A stretch of DNA of 64,000 nucleotides, taken from contig NZ_RDQN01000005.1 of NCBI RefSeq assembly GCF_003703395.1, forward strand, positions 1-64,000. Reading direction: 5' to 3'. A program made the position numbers and the translations under genes. The stretch is from Pseudoxanthomonas spadix. Its GTDB lineage: Bacteria; Pseudomonadota; Gammaproteobacteria; Xanthomonadales; Xanthomonadaceae. Under the pieces are notes generated by a model. The model did not search any database. It worked only from the letters and a program-made list of their open reading frames with translations, and was not told the DNA's origin. This document shows, in pieces, positions 27,339 to 35,655 of the stretch (position 1 is its first letter; the number at the start of each line of letters is the position of its first letter).

Positions 27339-27378
27339 ACCCGCCGCGCGGCCTTGATCGTCGTGCGCGGGTCCTTTG
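27338..27378 (+). terminator. Putative expression-platform hairpin of the FMN riboswitch
   Basis: GACCCGC (27338-27344) pairs with GCGGGTC (27367-27373), followed by a weak CTTTGCCTT tract. It shares its first base with the last base of the aptamer closing helix, so the two may compete. The T-run is poor, so control by anti-termination is plausible but unproven. Confidence 0.45.
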
Positions 27379-27421
27379 CCTTGTGGCGTTTTTCGCTTCT
27401 GCCCCTTTGCGAGAAACGTTG

Positions 27422-27541
27422 ATGAGTAAGTATTCGCAGATCCCTCTGCAAAAGCCCGCACATCCCTGTGCGGGGATTCAAGGAACAGCCGAGCCGGGCC
27501 GGGTTTGCCTTCGCCTGATTAAAGCAGCGGAGGCGCGCTGA
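27422..27541 (+). CDS. Possible small leader ORF before ribE
   Basis: 39-codon frame from ATG 27422 (MSKYSQIPLQKPAHPCAG...) ending in a stop that overlaps the ribE ATG. It contains the perfect hairpin CCCGCACA-TCCC-TGTGCGGG at 27455-27474. GAGAAACG before the ATG is a weak Shine-Dalgarno. It might be a translated leader, or just the open spacer between riboswitch and ribE. No homologue is recognised. Confidence 0.2.
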   Translation: MSKYSQIPLQKPAHPCAGIQGTAEPGRVCLRLIKAAEAR

Positions 27542-28161
27542 TGTTCACCGGGATCATCGAAGGCCTTGGCCGCCTGGCCGCCGCCACGCCGCTGGGCGGC
27601 GATACCCGCTTCACCTTCGAGGTCGGCTCGCTGCCGTTCGAGGCGGTGCAGCTGGGCGAGAGCATCGCGGTCAACGGCGTGTGCCTGACCGTGGTCGCCT
27701 TCGACGCGGACAGCTTCCAGGCCGATGCCTCGAGCGAAACCCTCTCGCTCACCACTCTGGGCGCGCTGCAGGTGGGCGCCACGCTCAACCTGGAACGGGC
27801 GATGCGCCCGACCGATCGCCTCGGCGGGCATCTGGTCAGCGGCCACGTCGATGGCCTGGGCCGGGTGCTGTCGGTGCACGCCGATGCGCGCGCCCAGCGC
27901 TGGCGTTTCGCCGCGCCGGCCGGCCTGCTCAGGTACATCGCCAGGAAGGGCTCGATCTGCGTCGATGGCGTGAGCCTGACGGTCAACGCGGTCGACGGCG
28001 ATGGCTTCGAGGTCGCACTGATTCCGCACACCGTCGCCCACACACGCTTTGCCCAGATCGGTGTGGGCGATGCGGTGAACCTGGAAATCGACCTGGTCGC
28101 GCGCTATGTCGAGCGCCTGCTCGGCGCGCGCGCGGCCAACGCGCCGGGAGCGCAGGCATGA
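27541..28161 (+). CDS. ribE: Riboflavin synthase, alpha subunit
   Basis: Final step of riboflavin formation: dismutation of two dimethyl-ribityllumazine molecules. 206 aa from ATG 27541 with GGAGG in front. The two internal homologous halves are visible: MFTGIIEGLGRL with SIAVNGVCLTVV, and HLVSGHVDGLGRV with GSICVDGVSLTVNAV. The C-terminus VARYVERLL is typical. First gene after the FMN riboswitch. The ribBA ATG overlaps its stop. Confidence 0.96.
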   Translation: MFTGIIEGLGRLAAATPLGGDTRFTFEVGSLPFEAVQLGESIAVNGVCLTVVAFDADSFQADASSETLSLTTLGALQVGATLNLERAMRPTDRLGGHLVSGHVDGLGRVLSVHADARAQRWRFAAPAGLLRYIARKGSICVDGVSLTVNAVDGDGFEVALIPHTVAHTRFAQIGVGDAVNLEIDLVARYVERLLGARAANAPGAQA

Positions 28162-29279
28162 ACTTCGCCACCGTCCCCGAACTGCTGGAAGACATCCGCG
28201 CAGGCCGCATGGTCGTGATCGTCGACGATGAGGACCGCGAGAACGAAGGCGACCTGATCATGGCCGCCGAGCTGGTCAGGCCGTCGGACATCAACTTCAT
28301 GGTCACCCACGGCCGCGGCCTGGTGTGCCTGCCGCTGACCCGCGAACGCGCCGGCCAGCTCGGCCTGGCGCCGATGGTCCAGGCCAACACCGCGCAGTTC
28401 CAGACCAACTTCACCGTCAGCATCGAGGCGGCCGAGGGCGTGACCACCGGCATCTCCGCCTACGACCGCGCCCACACCATCCGCACCGCGGTCAAGCCCG
28501 ACACCAGGCCGGCCGACCTGCACCAGCCGGGCCACATCTTCCCGCTGATCGCCCAGCCCGGCGGGGTCTTGACCCGCGCCGGGCATACCGAGGCCGGGGT
28601 GGACCTGGCGATGCTGGCCGGGCTGGAACCGGCGGCGGTGCTGGTGGAAATCCTCAATCCCGACGGCTCGATGGCGCGCCGCCCCGAGCTGGAAGGGTTC
28701 GCCCGCGCCCATGGCCTGAAGATCGGCTCGATCGCCGACCTGATCGCCCATCGCCTGGCCACCGAGCACACCGTCGAGCGCGTGGATGAGCGCGAGATCG
28801 ACACCGAATTCGGCCCGTTCAACCTGGTCACCTACCGCGACCGGATCGCCAACGACCTGCACTTCGCCCTGGTCAGGGGCACGCCGGATGCTGCAACGCC
28901 GACCCTGGTGCGGGTCCAGGTCGAAAATCCGCTGGCCGACCTGCTGCACTGGCGGCGCGACGATTTCGGCGTGGCCGCCACCGATGCGCTGCGCGCGATC
29001 GCCGCCGAGGGCCAGGGCGTGATGGTGGTGCTGTCCGCCCCGCGCGACACCCAGGCGCTGCTGGCGCGGCTGCGCCGGCAGACCCCGCTGCCCGCGCCCG
29101 GCAAGGACAAGGACGTGGGCCAGTGGCGGCGCAACGGCGCCGGCGCGCAGATCCTGTCGGACCTGGGCCTGGGCAAGCTGCGGGTGCTGGGCACGCCGCG
29201 TCGGCAGGTGGGCCTGGCCGGATTCGGGCTGGAGGTGGTGGAAACCCTCACCGCGGCCGATCTGGCCACCACGCGCTAA
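28158..29279 (+). CDS. ribBA: 3,4-dihydroxy-2-butanone 4-phosphate synthase with degenerate GTP cyclohydrolase II domain
   Basis: 373-aa RibB-RibA fusion, ATG 28158. The RibB part (1-200) has DDEDRENEGDLI (acidic metal loop), GRGLVCLPL and TRAGHTEAGVDL and should convert ribulose 5-phosphate. The RibA-like part (about 205-373: FNLVTYRDRIANDLHFALVRG...) has none of the three zinc cysteines or the GSxRCDC motif of GTP cyclohydrolase II, so it is probably not a cyclohydrolase. Similar fusions with a decayed RibA half are known in other gammaproteobacteria; an active RibA is then encoded elsewhere. FMN-controlled operon. Confidence 0.92.
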   Translation: MNFATVPELLEDIRAGRMVVIVDDEDRENEGDLIMAAELVRPSDINFMVTHGRGLVCLPLTRERAGQLGLAPMVQANTAQFQTNFTVSIEAAEGVTTGISAYDRAHTIRTAVKPDTRPADLHQPGHIFPLIAQPGGVLTRAGHTEAGVDLAMLAGLEPAAVLVEILNPDGSMARRPELEGFARAHGLKIGSIADLIAHRLATEHTVERVDEREIDTEFGPFNLVTYRDRIANDLHFALVRGTPDAATPTLVRVQVENPLADLLHWRRDDFGVAATDALRAIAAEGQGVMVVLSAPRDTQALLARLRRQTPLPAPGKDKDVGQWRRNGAGAQILSDLGLGKLRVLGTPRRQVGLAGFGLEVVETLTAADLATTR

Positions 29280-29311
29280 ACTGACCGACCCTTTTTTGGC
29301 TGCAGCGACCG

Positions 29312-29779
29312 ATGACCCACTACGAAGGCGACCTGCGCGCGATCGAAGGCACGCGCTACGCGATCATCGCCAGCCGCTGGAACGCGCGCATCGTCGATGC
29401 GCTGGTGGCTGGCGCACGCAGGGAACTGGCCGGCAACGGCGTGGCCGAGCACCAGGTGGACGTGATCCGGGTCCCCGGTGCCTGGGAGATCCCGCTGGTG
29501 GCCGCGCGCCTGGCCCAGGCCGGCAAGCATGCCGCGCTGCTGGCGCTGGGCTGCGTGATCCGCGGCGATACCCGCCACTACCGGCAGGTGGCCGACGGCT
29601 GTGCCGAGGGCCTGATGCGGGTGCAGCTGGACTACCGCATCCCGGTGCTCAACGGGGTGCTGGCCGTGGAGGACGCGGCCGATGCCGAAGCCCGCGCCGG
29701 CGGCAGCCACGGCAACAAGGGTGAGGAAGTCGCACTGGCCGCGGTCGAGCTGGTCAACCTGCTGGAGGCGCTGCCATGA
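29312..29779 (+). CDS. ribH: 6,7-dimethyl-8-ribityllumazine synthase
   Basis: Penultimate step of riboflavin synthesis, condensing the butanone phosphate with the pyrimidine; usually a 60-mer or pentamer. 155 aa from ATG 29312. Motifs: [22 protein letters not shown] (substrate pocket), [40 protein letters not shown] (catalytic His in DTRHY) and PVLNGVL. TAAACT at 29277-29282 could be a secondary -10. The stop overlaps the nusB ATG. Confidence 0.95.
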   Translation: MTHYEGDLRAIEGTRYAIIASRWNARIVDALVAGARRELAGNGVAEHQVDVIRVPGAWEIPLVAARLAQAGKHAALLALGCVIRGDTRHYRQVADGCAEGLMRVQLDYRIPVLNGVLAVEDAADAEARAGGSHGNKGEEVALAAVELVNLLEALP

Positions 29780-30243
29780 GCCGTCCCGGCCCGCGTCGCG
29801 GTGACGGCGTCGATCCGGTCCTGCGCGCCCGCGCGCGGCGGCGCGCGCTGCAGGCGATCTACGCCTGGCAGATGGCCGGCGGCACCACCCAGGGCGTGAT
29901 CGCCCAGTTCGCCCATGAACAGGCGCACGAGCTCGCCGACCTGGAATATTTCGAGGACCTGGTGCGTGGGGTGATGGCGCACAGCAACGCGCTGGATCAG
30001 GCGCTGCTGCCGCACCTGGACCGGACCGTGGCCGAGGTCGACCAGATCGAACGCGCGGTGCTGCGCATCGCCGCCTACGAACTGCGCCATCGCCCCGACG
30101 TGCCCTATCGGGTGGTGATCAACGAGGCCATCGAAACCGCCAAGCGCTTTGGCGCCGAGCATGGCCACACCTACGTCAACGGCGTGCTGGACCGCGCCGC
30201 GCTGGAATGGCGCGCAGCCGAAGCCAACGCGCGCAGCCGCTGA
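29776..30243 (+). CDS. nusB: Transcription antitermination factor NusB
   Basis: RNA-binding antitermination factor acting with NusE/S10 on rRNA operons. 155 aa from ATG 29776 (ATGA overlap with ribH). All-helical NusB pattern: [84 protein letters not shown]. The ribH-nusB-thiL order is the common gammaproteobacterial one. Confidence 0.96.
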   Translation: MSRPGPRRGDGVDPVLRARARRRALQAIYAWQMAGGTTQGVIAQFAHEQAHELADLEYFEDLVRGVMAHSNALDQALLPHLDRTVAEVDQIERAVLRIAAYELRHRPDVPYRVVINEAIETAKRFGAEHGHTYVNGVLDRAALEWRAAEANARSR

Positions 30244-30252
30244 CGCTGCGCG

Positions 30253-31233
30253 ATGGTTCCAGCTGACCTGGCCAACGGCGCGTCCGCCCCTGGCGAATTC
30301 GACCTGATCGCGCGCATCGCTGCGCGCGTGGCGCTGCGCGCGGACGTCGCGCTGGGCATCGGCGACGACGCCGCGCTGCTGGCGGTGCCATCCGGGATGC
30401 AGCTGGTGGTCACCGCCGACACGCTCAATGCCGGCGTGCATTTTCCCGATGACACCGCGCCGGCCGATATCGGCTGGAAGGCGCTGGCGGTCAATCTTTC
30501 CGACCTGGCGGCGATGGGCGCCCGCCCGGCGTGGTGCACGCTGTCGCTGTCCTTGCCGCAGCCCGACCCACGCTGGCTGGATGGCTTCATCGACGGCTTC
30601 CTGGCGCTGGCCGCGCTGCATGACGTCAGCCTGGTGGGCGGCGACACCACGCGCGGGCCACTGTCGATCGCGGTCACCGCGCTGGGCCATGTCGAAGCCG
30701 GCCACGCCCTGCGCCGCGATGGCGCGCGCATCGGCGACGAGGTCTGGGTGACCGGCACGCTGGGCGATGCCGCCGCGGCGCTGCAGTCGATGTGTTCCGG
30801 CGCGGCGGTGGAGCCTTCGCTGCGTGCGCGCCTGGACCGACCCACCCCAAGGGTGGAAGCCGGGCGTGCGCTGCTCGGCCTGGCCTCGGCCTGCATCGAT
30901 CTTTCCGATGGCCTGCTCGCCGACCTGGGTCACCTGTGCGCGCGCAGCGGCGTCGGCGCGCAGGTCGATCTGGCCCGGCTGCCGGTCTCGCGCGCGCTGG
31001 CACGGTTCAAGCCGCAGGTGCGCTGGCCGTGGCAGGCCGGCGGCGGCGACGACTACGAACTGTGTTTCACCGCGCCGCCGCAGCGCGCCGAGCAGGTGCA
31101 GCAGGCGCTGGATTTGGCCGGCGTGCCCGGCGTGCGCGTGGGCCGGATCGTGGCCGGGCAGGGCGTGCAGGCGCGCGACGCGCAGGGCGCGGTGTGGACG
31201 CCGCCGCGTGCCGGCTATGCCCACTTCGGCTGA
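30253..31233 (+). CDS. thiL: Thiamine-monophosphate kinase
   Basis: Phosphorylates thiamine phosphate to thiamine diphosphate. 326 aa from ATG 30253, 9 nt after nusB. PurM/ThiL-fold motifs: LGIGDDAALL (metal and ATP), LVVTADTLNAGVHF, VNLSDLAAMGARP, VGGDTTRG, CIDLSDGLLADLGHL and GGGDDYELCF. Last gene of the riboflavin operon; 169 bp of non-coding DNA follow before the convergent yraN, with no clear terminator. Confidence 0.95.
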   Translation: MVPADLANGASAPGEFDLIARIAARVALRADVALGIGDDAALLAVPSGMQLVVTADTLNAGVHFPDDTAPADIGWKALAVNLSDLAAMGARPAWCTLSLSLPQPDPRWLDGFIDGFLALAALHDVSLVGGDTTRGPLSIAVTALGHVEAGHALRRDGARIGDEVWVTGTLGDAAAALQSMCSGAAVEPSLRARLDRPTPRVEAGRALLGLASACIDLSDGLLADLGHLCARSGVGAQVDLARLPVSRALARFKPQVRWPWQAGGGDDYELCFTAPPQRAEQVQQALDLAGVPGVRVGRIVAGQGVQARDAQGAVWTPPRAGYAHFG

Positions 31234-31402
31234 TCCGTCGCTGCGACCACGGCGTCGGCAACCGACCCGCACTGAAGTGGCCGGCGCCGATCGGCCAGAC
31301 GCCGACCGTCGTCGCCCACGACCCGTGGCTGATGCGCCTGCGGCCCAGCACCGCTCGCGCAGCCCGCATCATCCTGGCGTGGTTGAAGCTGTCGGGCAGC
31401 AC

Positions 31403-31789
31403 TCAGGCCTCGTCTGCGCGGAACGCATCGCGCAGCCAGGTGATCGCGGGCCTGGCCGGATCGCCGTGGGCGTCCACCACGTCGAAACGGCAGGGATGGT
31501 TGGCCCACTGCGGCTGCTGGACCAAAAACAGCTGTGCGGCGTGGACCAGCTTGCGGCGCTTGGCCTGGTCGACCGAAGCGGCGCCGCCGCCGAAGGCGTC
31601 GGTCGCGCGATAGCGCACTTCCACGAACACCAGGCAGGCGCCGCCGCGCGCGCCCCGGTCCAGCATGACCAGGTCCAGTTCGCCGCCGCGGAAGCGGACG
31701 TTGCCGGCGACGAAGGTCAGGCCGCCGCGTTCGAGCGTGGCCCGGGCTGCGGCTTCGGCCGTGTCGCCACGTGCCCGGCGCTCAGCCAC
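31403..31789 (-). CDS. yraN: UPF0102 family protein YraN
   Basis: 128-aa endonuclease-fold protein of unknown function. Start GTG 31789 overlapping the lpoA stop by 8 bp; GTG 31816 would add nine residues. The family pattern is clear: [38 protein letters not shown] and [16 protein letters not shown], with Glu, Asp, Glu-x-Arg residues as in Holliday-resolvase-like folds, and [14 protein letters not shown]. Encoded with lpoA and diverging from rsmI, as in many gammaproteobacteria. Confidence 0.9.
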   Translation of the reverse strand: MAERRARGDTAEAAARATLERGGLTFVAGNVRFRGGELDLVMLDRGARGGACLVFVEVRYRATDAFGGGAASVDQAKRRKLVHAAQLFLVQQPQWANHPCRFDVVDAHGDPARPAITWLRDAFRADEA

Positions 31790-33164
31790 CGCCGCTGATC
31801 GGCACCGGCATGCCACCGCTGAAGGTCGCCCAGGCTGGCGCGCGCAGGACCGTGCCGAAACCGTCCACGGTCAGGGTGCCGGTGGCGCCGCGCAGGTTGG
31901 CGCCGGTGCCTTCGGCCAGCTTCTGCATGTAGGCGCTCAGCAGCCAGGCGTCGTAGCCGAAGGCGAACAGCCGCGCCGCGCCGCCGCGGGCGGTGGGCAG
32001 GGTCGCGGCCACGGTGGCCGGCGAAGGCAGGCCGGCCACGCCGCTGGCCGACCACGCCTCGGTGGGATAGATCACTCCGTCCAGCACGTTGTCTTCTTCC
32101 GGCTTGCCGGTGCCCTGGATCAGCAGCGAGGTGCCCACCCGGGTCTTGCCGCCCAGGCCGGCCAGGGCCAGCTGCGGGGTCAGCGCGCGCGCGGTCGGGC
32201 CGCGCACCGCCAGGAAGATCGCATCGACGTCCTTGGCCGCCGCCGCAACCAGCGGCGCAGACAGGTCGGCCGGCGCCTCGCCCACGATGATGATGTCGGC
32301 CACCGCGCCGCCGCCTTCGGTGAAGCGCTTGCGGAAGGCGTCGGAGGCGCGCCGGCCGTTGTCGTCGTTGCCGCCGATCACCAGCACGCGCTTGCGCTCC
32401 AGCTTGAGCAGGTAGTCGGCGACGCTGACCCCCTCGGCCTCCGGCGCCAGCGAAAAGCTGGCCGCGCCGTCGGGCACTTCGGACTCGCCCCTGTTCAGGG
32501 CCAGCACCGGTACGGTCAGGGTGGGCTGGCGGAAGATCGCATCGACCTGCTCGCGGCCCAGCGGCCCGACCACCATCTCCGCGCCCTCGCTCACCGCGCG
32601 CGCATAGGCGTTGGTGGCGTCTGCCGGGCTGCTGGCGGTGTCGTAGAAGCGGATTTCCGGGCGGCGGCGGGTTTCGCCGTAGTAGCCGGCCAGCAGGCCG
32701 TCGCGCACCGGGCCGGCGGCGGTGGCCATCGGCCCGGACAGCGGCAGCAGCACCGCCAGCTTCAGCGGCGGCCGGTAGCCGTCGCGATCGGCCGGCGGGC
32801 GGCCGTTGGCGTCGAAGTTCCACCTGCTGCCTCGGTCGAACGGGCGCGGCAGCTCCAGCCCGCGTTCGAGCATGAGGTTGCCGGCCAGCGGATACAGCGG
32901 GTCGCCGACGGCCAGGCCAGCGGTCTCGCGGGTCAGGGTGGGATTGTCCAGGCCCGCCAGCAGCGCCTGGATCTGGCGGGTGTTCTCGCTCAGGGCCTGG
33001 CCCTTGAGCCCGGAGCGCTGCGCGGCCAGGGCGCTGGCCTGGGCGAAGGCGGCGTTCTGCTCGGCACGGCTGGCCGCACTGCCGGTGCCGACCCGGGTGG
33101 CGCAGCCGGCCAGGAACAGGGCCAGCAGGGCCGAGGCGAGCAGGGTGGCGGAGCGCTTTTCCAT
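31782..33164 (-). CDS. lpoA: LppC/LpoA-type outer-membrane lipoprotein, penicillin-binding protein activator
   Basis: Outer-membrane lipoprotein predicted to activate the bifunctional peptidoglycan synthase PBP1A. 460 aa; signal with lipobox LFLAGC21. Only a short helical N-terminal region precedes the periplasmic-binding-protein-like domain ([98 protein letters not shown]). E. coli LpoA has about 678 aa with a larger N-terminal TPR domain, so this is a short form. Divergent from rsmI, sharing a 68-bp promoter region. Confidence 0.88.
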   Translation of the reverse strand: MEKRSATLLASALLALFLAGCATRVGTGSAASRAEQNAAFAQASALAAQRSGLKGQALSENTRQIQALLAGLDNPTLTRETAGLAVGDPLYPLAGNLMLERGLELPRPFDRGSRWNFDANGRPPADRDGYRPPLKLAVLLPLSGPMATAAGPVRDGLLAGYYGETRRRPEIRFYDTASSPADATNAYARAVSEGAEMVVGPLGREQVDAIFRQPTLTVPVLALNRGESEVPDGAASFSLAPEAEGVSVADYLLKLERKRVLVIGGNDDNGRRASDAFRKRFTEGGGAVADIIIVGEAPADLSAPLVAAAAKDVDAIFLAVRGPTARALTPQLALAGLGGKTRVGTSLLIQGTGKPEEDNVLDGVIYPTEAWSASGVAGLPSPATVAATLPTARGGAARLFAFGYDAWLLSAYMQKLAEGTGANLRGATGTLTVDGFGTVLRAPAWATFSGGMPVPISGGG

Positions 33165-33196
33165 GGGCGTTCGAAGGCGGCGTGGGAGGAACGGGC

Positions 33197-33206
33197 TAGG
33201 ATTCTA
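33197..33206. promoter_or_regulatory. Overlapping divergent -10 boxes for rsmI and lpoA
   Basis: On the plus strand TAGGAT (33197-33202) could serve rsmI; on the minus strand TAGAAT (33206-33201) could serve lpoA. They overlap in a 68-bp intergenic region, so transcription of the two genes would be mutually exclusive. No clear -35 boxes. Confidence 0.35.
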
Positions 33207-33232
33207 CCCTTTGCCGCACGAGTGCCTTTCCC

Positions 33233-34051
33233 ATGGCCGTCCCCACGCTCCACGTCGTCGCCACGCCGATCGGCAACCTGTCCGATCTCACCCCGCGGGC
33301 CCTGGAGACGCTGCGCACGGTCGATGCGATCTGCGCCGAGGACACCCGGCGCACCGGCCAGTTGCTCTCGCACTTCGGCCTGTCCACCCCGCTGCTGGCG
33401 CTGCACGAGCACAACGAGGAGGCCATCGCCGCGCGGATCGTGGCCCGGCTGCAGCAGGGCCAGTCGCTGGCGCTGGTCTGCGACGCCGGCACGCCGCTGG
33501 TCTCCGATCCCGGCTACCGGCTGGTGCGCGCGGCGCGGGCGGCCGGGATCCGGGTCAGCCCGGTGCCCGGTGCGTGCGCGGCGATCGCCGCGCTCAGCGT
33601 GGCCGGCCTGCCGAGCGATCGGTTCGTGTTCGAAGGCTTCCTGCCGGCCAGGCCTTCGGCCCGGCGCGAGCACCTGCGCACGCTGGTCAGCGAGCCGCGC
33701 ACCCTGGTGTTCTACGAATCCTCGCACCGCATCGCCGAGTCGCTGGCCGACCTGGTCGCCGTGTTCGGCGCGCAGCGCCCGGCGGCGATCGCGCGCGAAC
33801 TCACCAAGCTCTTTGAAACCGTGCTCGATGGCGAGCTGGCCGCGCTGCTGGCCCAGGTGGAAGCCGACGAGAACCAGCGCAAGGGCGAGTTCGTGGTGAT
33901 GGTCCAGGGCGCCGCCGCCGATGCCGACGCCCGGCTGGCCGAAGGCCGCCGCGTCCACGCCCTGCTCAAGGACCACCTGCCGCCGTCCACCGCCGCCCGG
34001 CTCGCCGCCGAGATCACCGGCGCGCCGCGCAAGGCGCTGTACGGCGGCTAA
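33233..34051 (+). CDS. rsmI: 16S rRNA C1402 ribose 2'-O-methyltransferase RsmI
   Basis: SAM-dependent tetrapyrrole-methylase-fold enzyme that methylates the ribose of C1402 in 16S rRNA, the same nucleotide whose base is methylated by RsmH, also encoded in this window. 272 aa from ATG 33233. Motifs: LHVVATPIGNLSDLTPRALETL, ICAEDTRRTGQLLSHFG, LALVCDAGTPLVSDPGYRLVR, SPVPGACAAIAALSVAGLPSDRFVFEGFLP and FYESSHRIAESL. Full length. Confidence 0.96.
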   Translation: MAVPTLHVVATPIGNLSDLTPRALETLRTVDAICAEDTRRTGQLLSHFGLSTPLLALHEHNEEAIAARIVARLQQGQSLALVCDAGTPLVSDPGYRLVRAARAAGIRVSPVPGACAAIAALSVAGLPSDRFVFEGFLPARPSARREHLRTLVSEPRTLVFYESSHRIAESLADLVAVFGAQRPAAIARELTKLFETVLDGELAALLAQVEADENQRKGEFVVMVQGAAADADARLAEGRRVHALLKDHLPPSTAARLAAEITGAPRKALYGG

Positions 34052-34053
34052 GG

Positions 34054-34170
34054 GCCGCGCCGGCGACGCCGCAAGGCAGCAAGGGACAGGCCTGGGTAGC
34101 GGGGGTGCGGGGCAGGCCGGATCGGGTCTCGGCAGAAGGCGTGCTGCCGGCGTCGCAGCCGCGCGCGGCC
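34054..34170. repeat. Long imperfect inverted repeat between convergent genes
   Basis: The 131-bp gap between rsmI and the minus-strand alcohol dehydrogenase is largely one inverted repeat. The left arm includes GCGACGCCGCAAGGCAGCA (about 34060); the right arm includes TGCTGCCGGCGTCGC (about 34142) and continues as a GGCCGCGC-type stem. The central 60 nt are G-rich. A bidirectional transcription-end structure is the simplest reading. It does not match the SRP RNA or tmRNA signatures. Confidence 0.45.
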
Positions 34171-34182
34171 AATGTCAGCGTT

Positions 34183-35166
34183 TCACGGCACCAGCACCGC
34201 CGCGCCGCTCAGCCGGCCTTCGCGCAGGTCCGACAGTGCCTGATTGGCCTGTGCCAGCGGGTAGCGCACCACGCTGGCGTGCAGGCCGACCTTGGGCACC
34301 AGCGCCAGGAACTGGTGCGCGTCACGGCGGGTCAGGTTGGCCACCGACACCAGTTGCCGCTCTTCCCACAGCAGTTCATACGGAAAGGACGGGATGTCGC
34401 TCATGTAGATGCCCGCACACACCACCCGGCCGCCCTTGCGCACCGAGGCCAGGGCGGTGGGGACCAGGCTTCCGACCGGCGCGAAGATGATCGCCGCGTC
34501 CAGCAGCTGCGGCGAGGGCCGGTCCGACGGCCCGGCCGAGCTGGCCCCCAGCGACAGGGCGAAGGCCTGCGCGGCCTGGTCGCCCGGGCGGGTGAAGGCA
34601 TGCACCTGGCGGCCCTGCCAGCGCGCCACCTGCACGATCAGGTGCGCGGCGGCGCCGAAGCCGTACAGGCCCAGGCGCTGGCCTTGGCCGGCGATCACCA
34701 GCGCGCGCCAGCCGATCAGCCCGGCGCACAGCAGCGGTGCCATCTGCGCGTCGTCGCCGGCCTCGGGCAGCGGATAGGTGAAGCGGGCCTCGGCCAGCGT
34801 CAGTTCGGCGAAACCGCCGTTGCGGGTGTAGCCGGTGAAGCCGGGATGGTCGCAGAGGTTTTCGCGGTCGTCCTGGCAGTATTGGCAGTGCTGGCAGGTA
34901 TGGCTGAGCCAGCCGACCCCGACGCGCTGGCCGATCGCCAGGGATTGCACGCCCGGGCCGCGCGCCACGATCCGGCCGACGATCTCGTGCCCGGGGATCA
35001 GCGGCAGGGCGGGCTGTCGCAAGTCACCGTCGACCACATGCAGGTCGGTGCGGCAGACACCACAGGCGCCGACCCGGATCAGGACCTCGCCCGGCCCAGG
35101 GACCGGATCGGGCAGTTCGGCCCATTCCAGCGGTTGCCCGGGATGGCGAAGCAGCATGGCGCGCAT
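34183..35166 (-). CDS. Zinc-dependent alcohol dehydrogenase family protein
   Basis: 327-aa medium-chain dehydrogenase. Start ATG 35166 (MRAMLLRHPGQPLEWAELP); a longer frame upstream runs towards the RNase P gene and is not used. Catalytic zinc ligands lie in GACGVCRTDLHVVDGD and PGHEIVGRI; structural zinc cysteines in HTCQHCQYCQDDRENLC; Rossmann glycines in LYGFGAAAHLIVQVA. Closest to the AdhA-like single-domain group acting on primary alcohols. The physiological substrate is not predictable. It converges on rsmI and diverges from rnpB. Confidence 0.88.
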   Translation of the reverse strand: MRAMLLRHPGQPLEWAELPDPVPGPGEVLIRVGACGVCRTDLHVVDGDLRQPALPLIPGHEIVGRIVARGPGVQSLAIGQRVGVGWLSHTCQHCQYCQDDRENLCDHPGFTGYTRNGGFAELTLAEARFTYPLPEAGDDAQMAPLLCAGLIGWRALVIAGQGQRLGLYGFGAAAHLIVQVARWQGRQVHAFTRPGDQAAQAFALSLGASSAGPSDRPSPQLLDAAIIFAPVGSLVPTALASVRKGGRVVCAGIYMSDIPSFPYELLWEERQLVSVANLTRRDAHQFLALVPKVGLHASVVRYPLAQANQALSDLREGRLSGAAVLVP

Positions 35167-35210
35167 GGCCCGAGTATAGGCGTGCGTGGCCAGGGCCGGA
35201 TCGAAAGGGC

Positions 35211-35237
35211 ATGACAATGACGCATCTATGGGACAAT
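35211..35237 (+). promoter_or_regulatory. Possible promoter of the RNase P RNA gene
   Basis: ATGACA (35211-35216) and GACAAT (35232-35237) with a 15-bp spacer stand just before the 5' end of the RNA. The spacing is short of optimal, so confidence is low. Confidence 0.35.
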
Positions 35238-35241
35238 GCGC

Positions 35242-35606
35242 GTGGCGGAGCTGGCTGGACAGTCGCGTCATTCGCAAGAATGCCGAGGAAAGTCCGGGCT
35301 CCACAGGGCACGGTGCCAGGTAACGCCTGGGCGGCGCGAGCCGACGGCCAGTGCAACAGAAAGCAAACCGCCGATGGCCACACCTTTCGGGTGCGGATCA
35401 GGCAAGGGTGAAATGGTGCGGTAAGAGCGCACCGCGAGTCTGGCAACAGACCGGCACGGTAAACCCCACCGGGAGCAAGACCGAATAGGGACCTCATGAC
35501 GCTGCCCGCGTCGGGTCCGGGTAGGTTGCTTGAGCGTATCGGTGACGATGCGCCTAGAGGAATGACTGTCCACGACAGAACCCGGCTTACAGGCCGGCTC
35601 CGCCAC
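35242..35606 (+). ncRNA. rnpB: RNase P RNA (bacterial type A)
   Basis: Catalytic RNA of RNase P, which matures tRNA 5' ends. The hallmark CR-I block GAGGAAAGTCCGGGCTCC is at 35285-35302 and the 3' conserved block ACAGAACCCGGCTTACAG near 35575-35592. The 5' GTGGCGGAGC pairs with GCTCCGCCAC at the 3' end to close helix P1. About 365 nt. Followed by a strong terminator. Confidence 0.96.
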
Positions 35607-35616
35607 TGTCTTCAGG

Positions 35617-35655
35617 CAACGCCCCGCTTCTTGCCAGCGCGGGGCGTTGTGTTTT
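35617..35655 (+). terminator. Rho-independent terminator of rnpB
   Basis: 11-bp stem CAACGCCCCGC / GCGGGGCGTTG (35617-35627 and 35639-35649) followed by TGTTTTC. It abuts the stop codon of the convergent NRDE gene at 35655 and might serve both. Confidence 0.85.

Noticed and set aside
34054-34170. SRP RNA or other structured RNA gene
   Set aside because: The inverted repeat lacks the conserved SRP RNA GGTCAGG...GGAAGCAGCC block; it is better seen as a hairpin between convergent genes.
35167-35304. N-terminal extension of the alcohol dehydrogenase
   Set aside because: It would overlap the RNase P RNA gene, and the family start is at MRAMLLRHPG.
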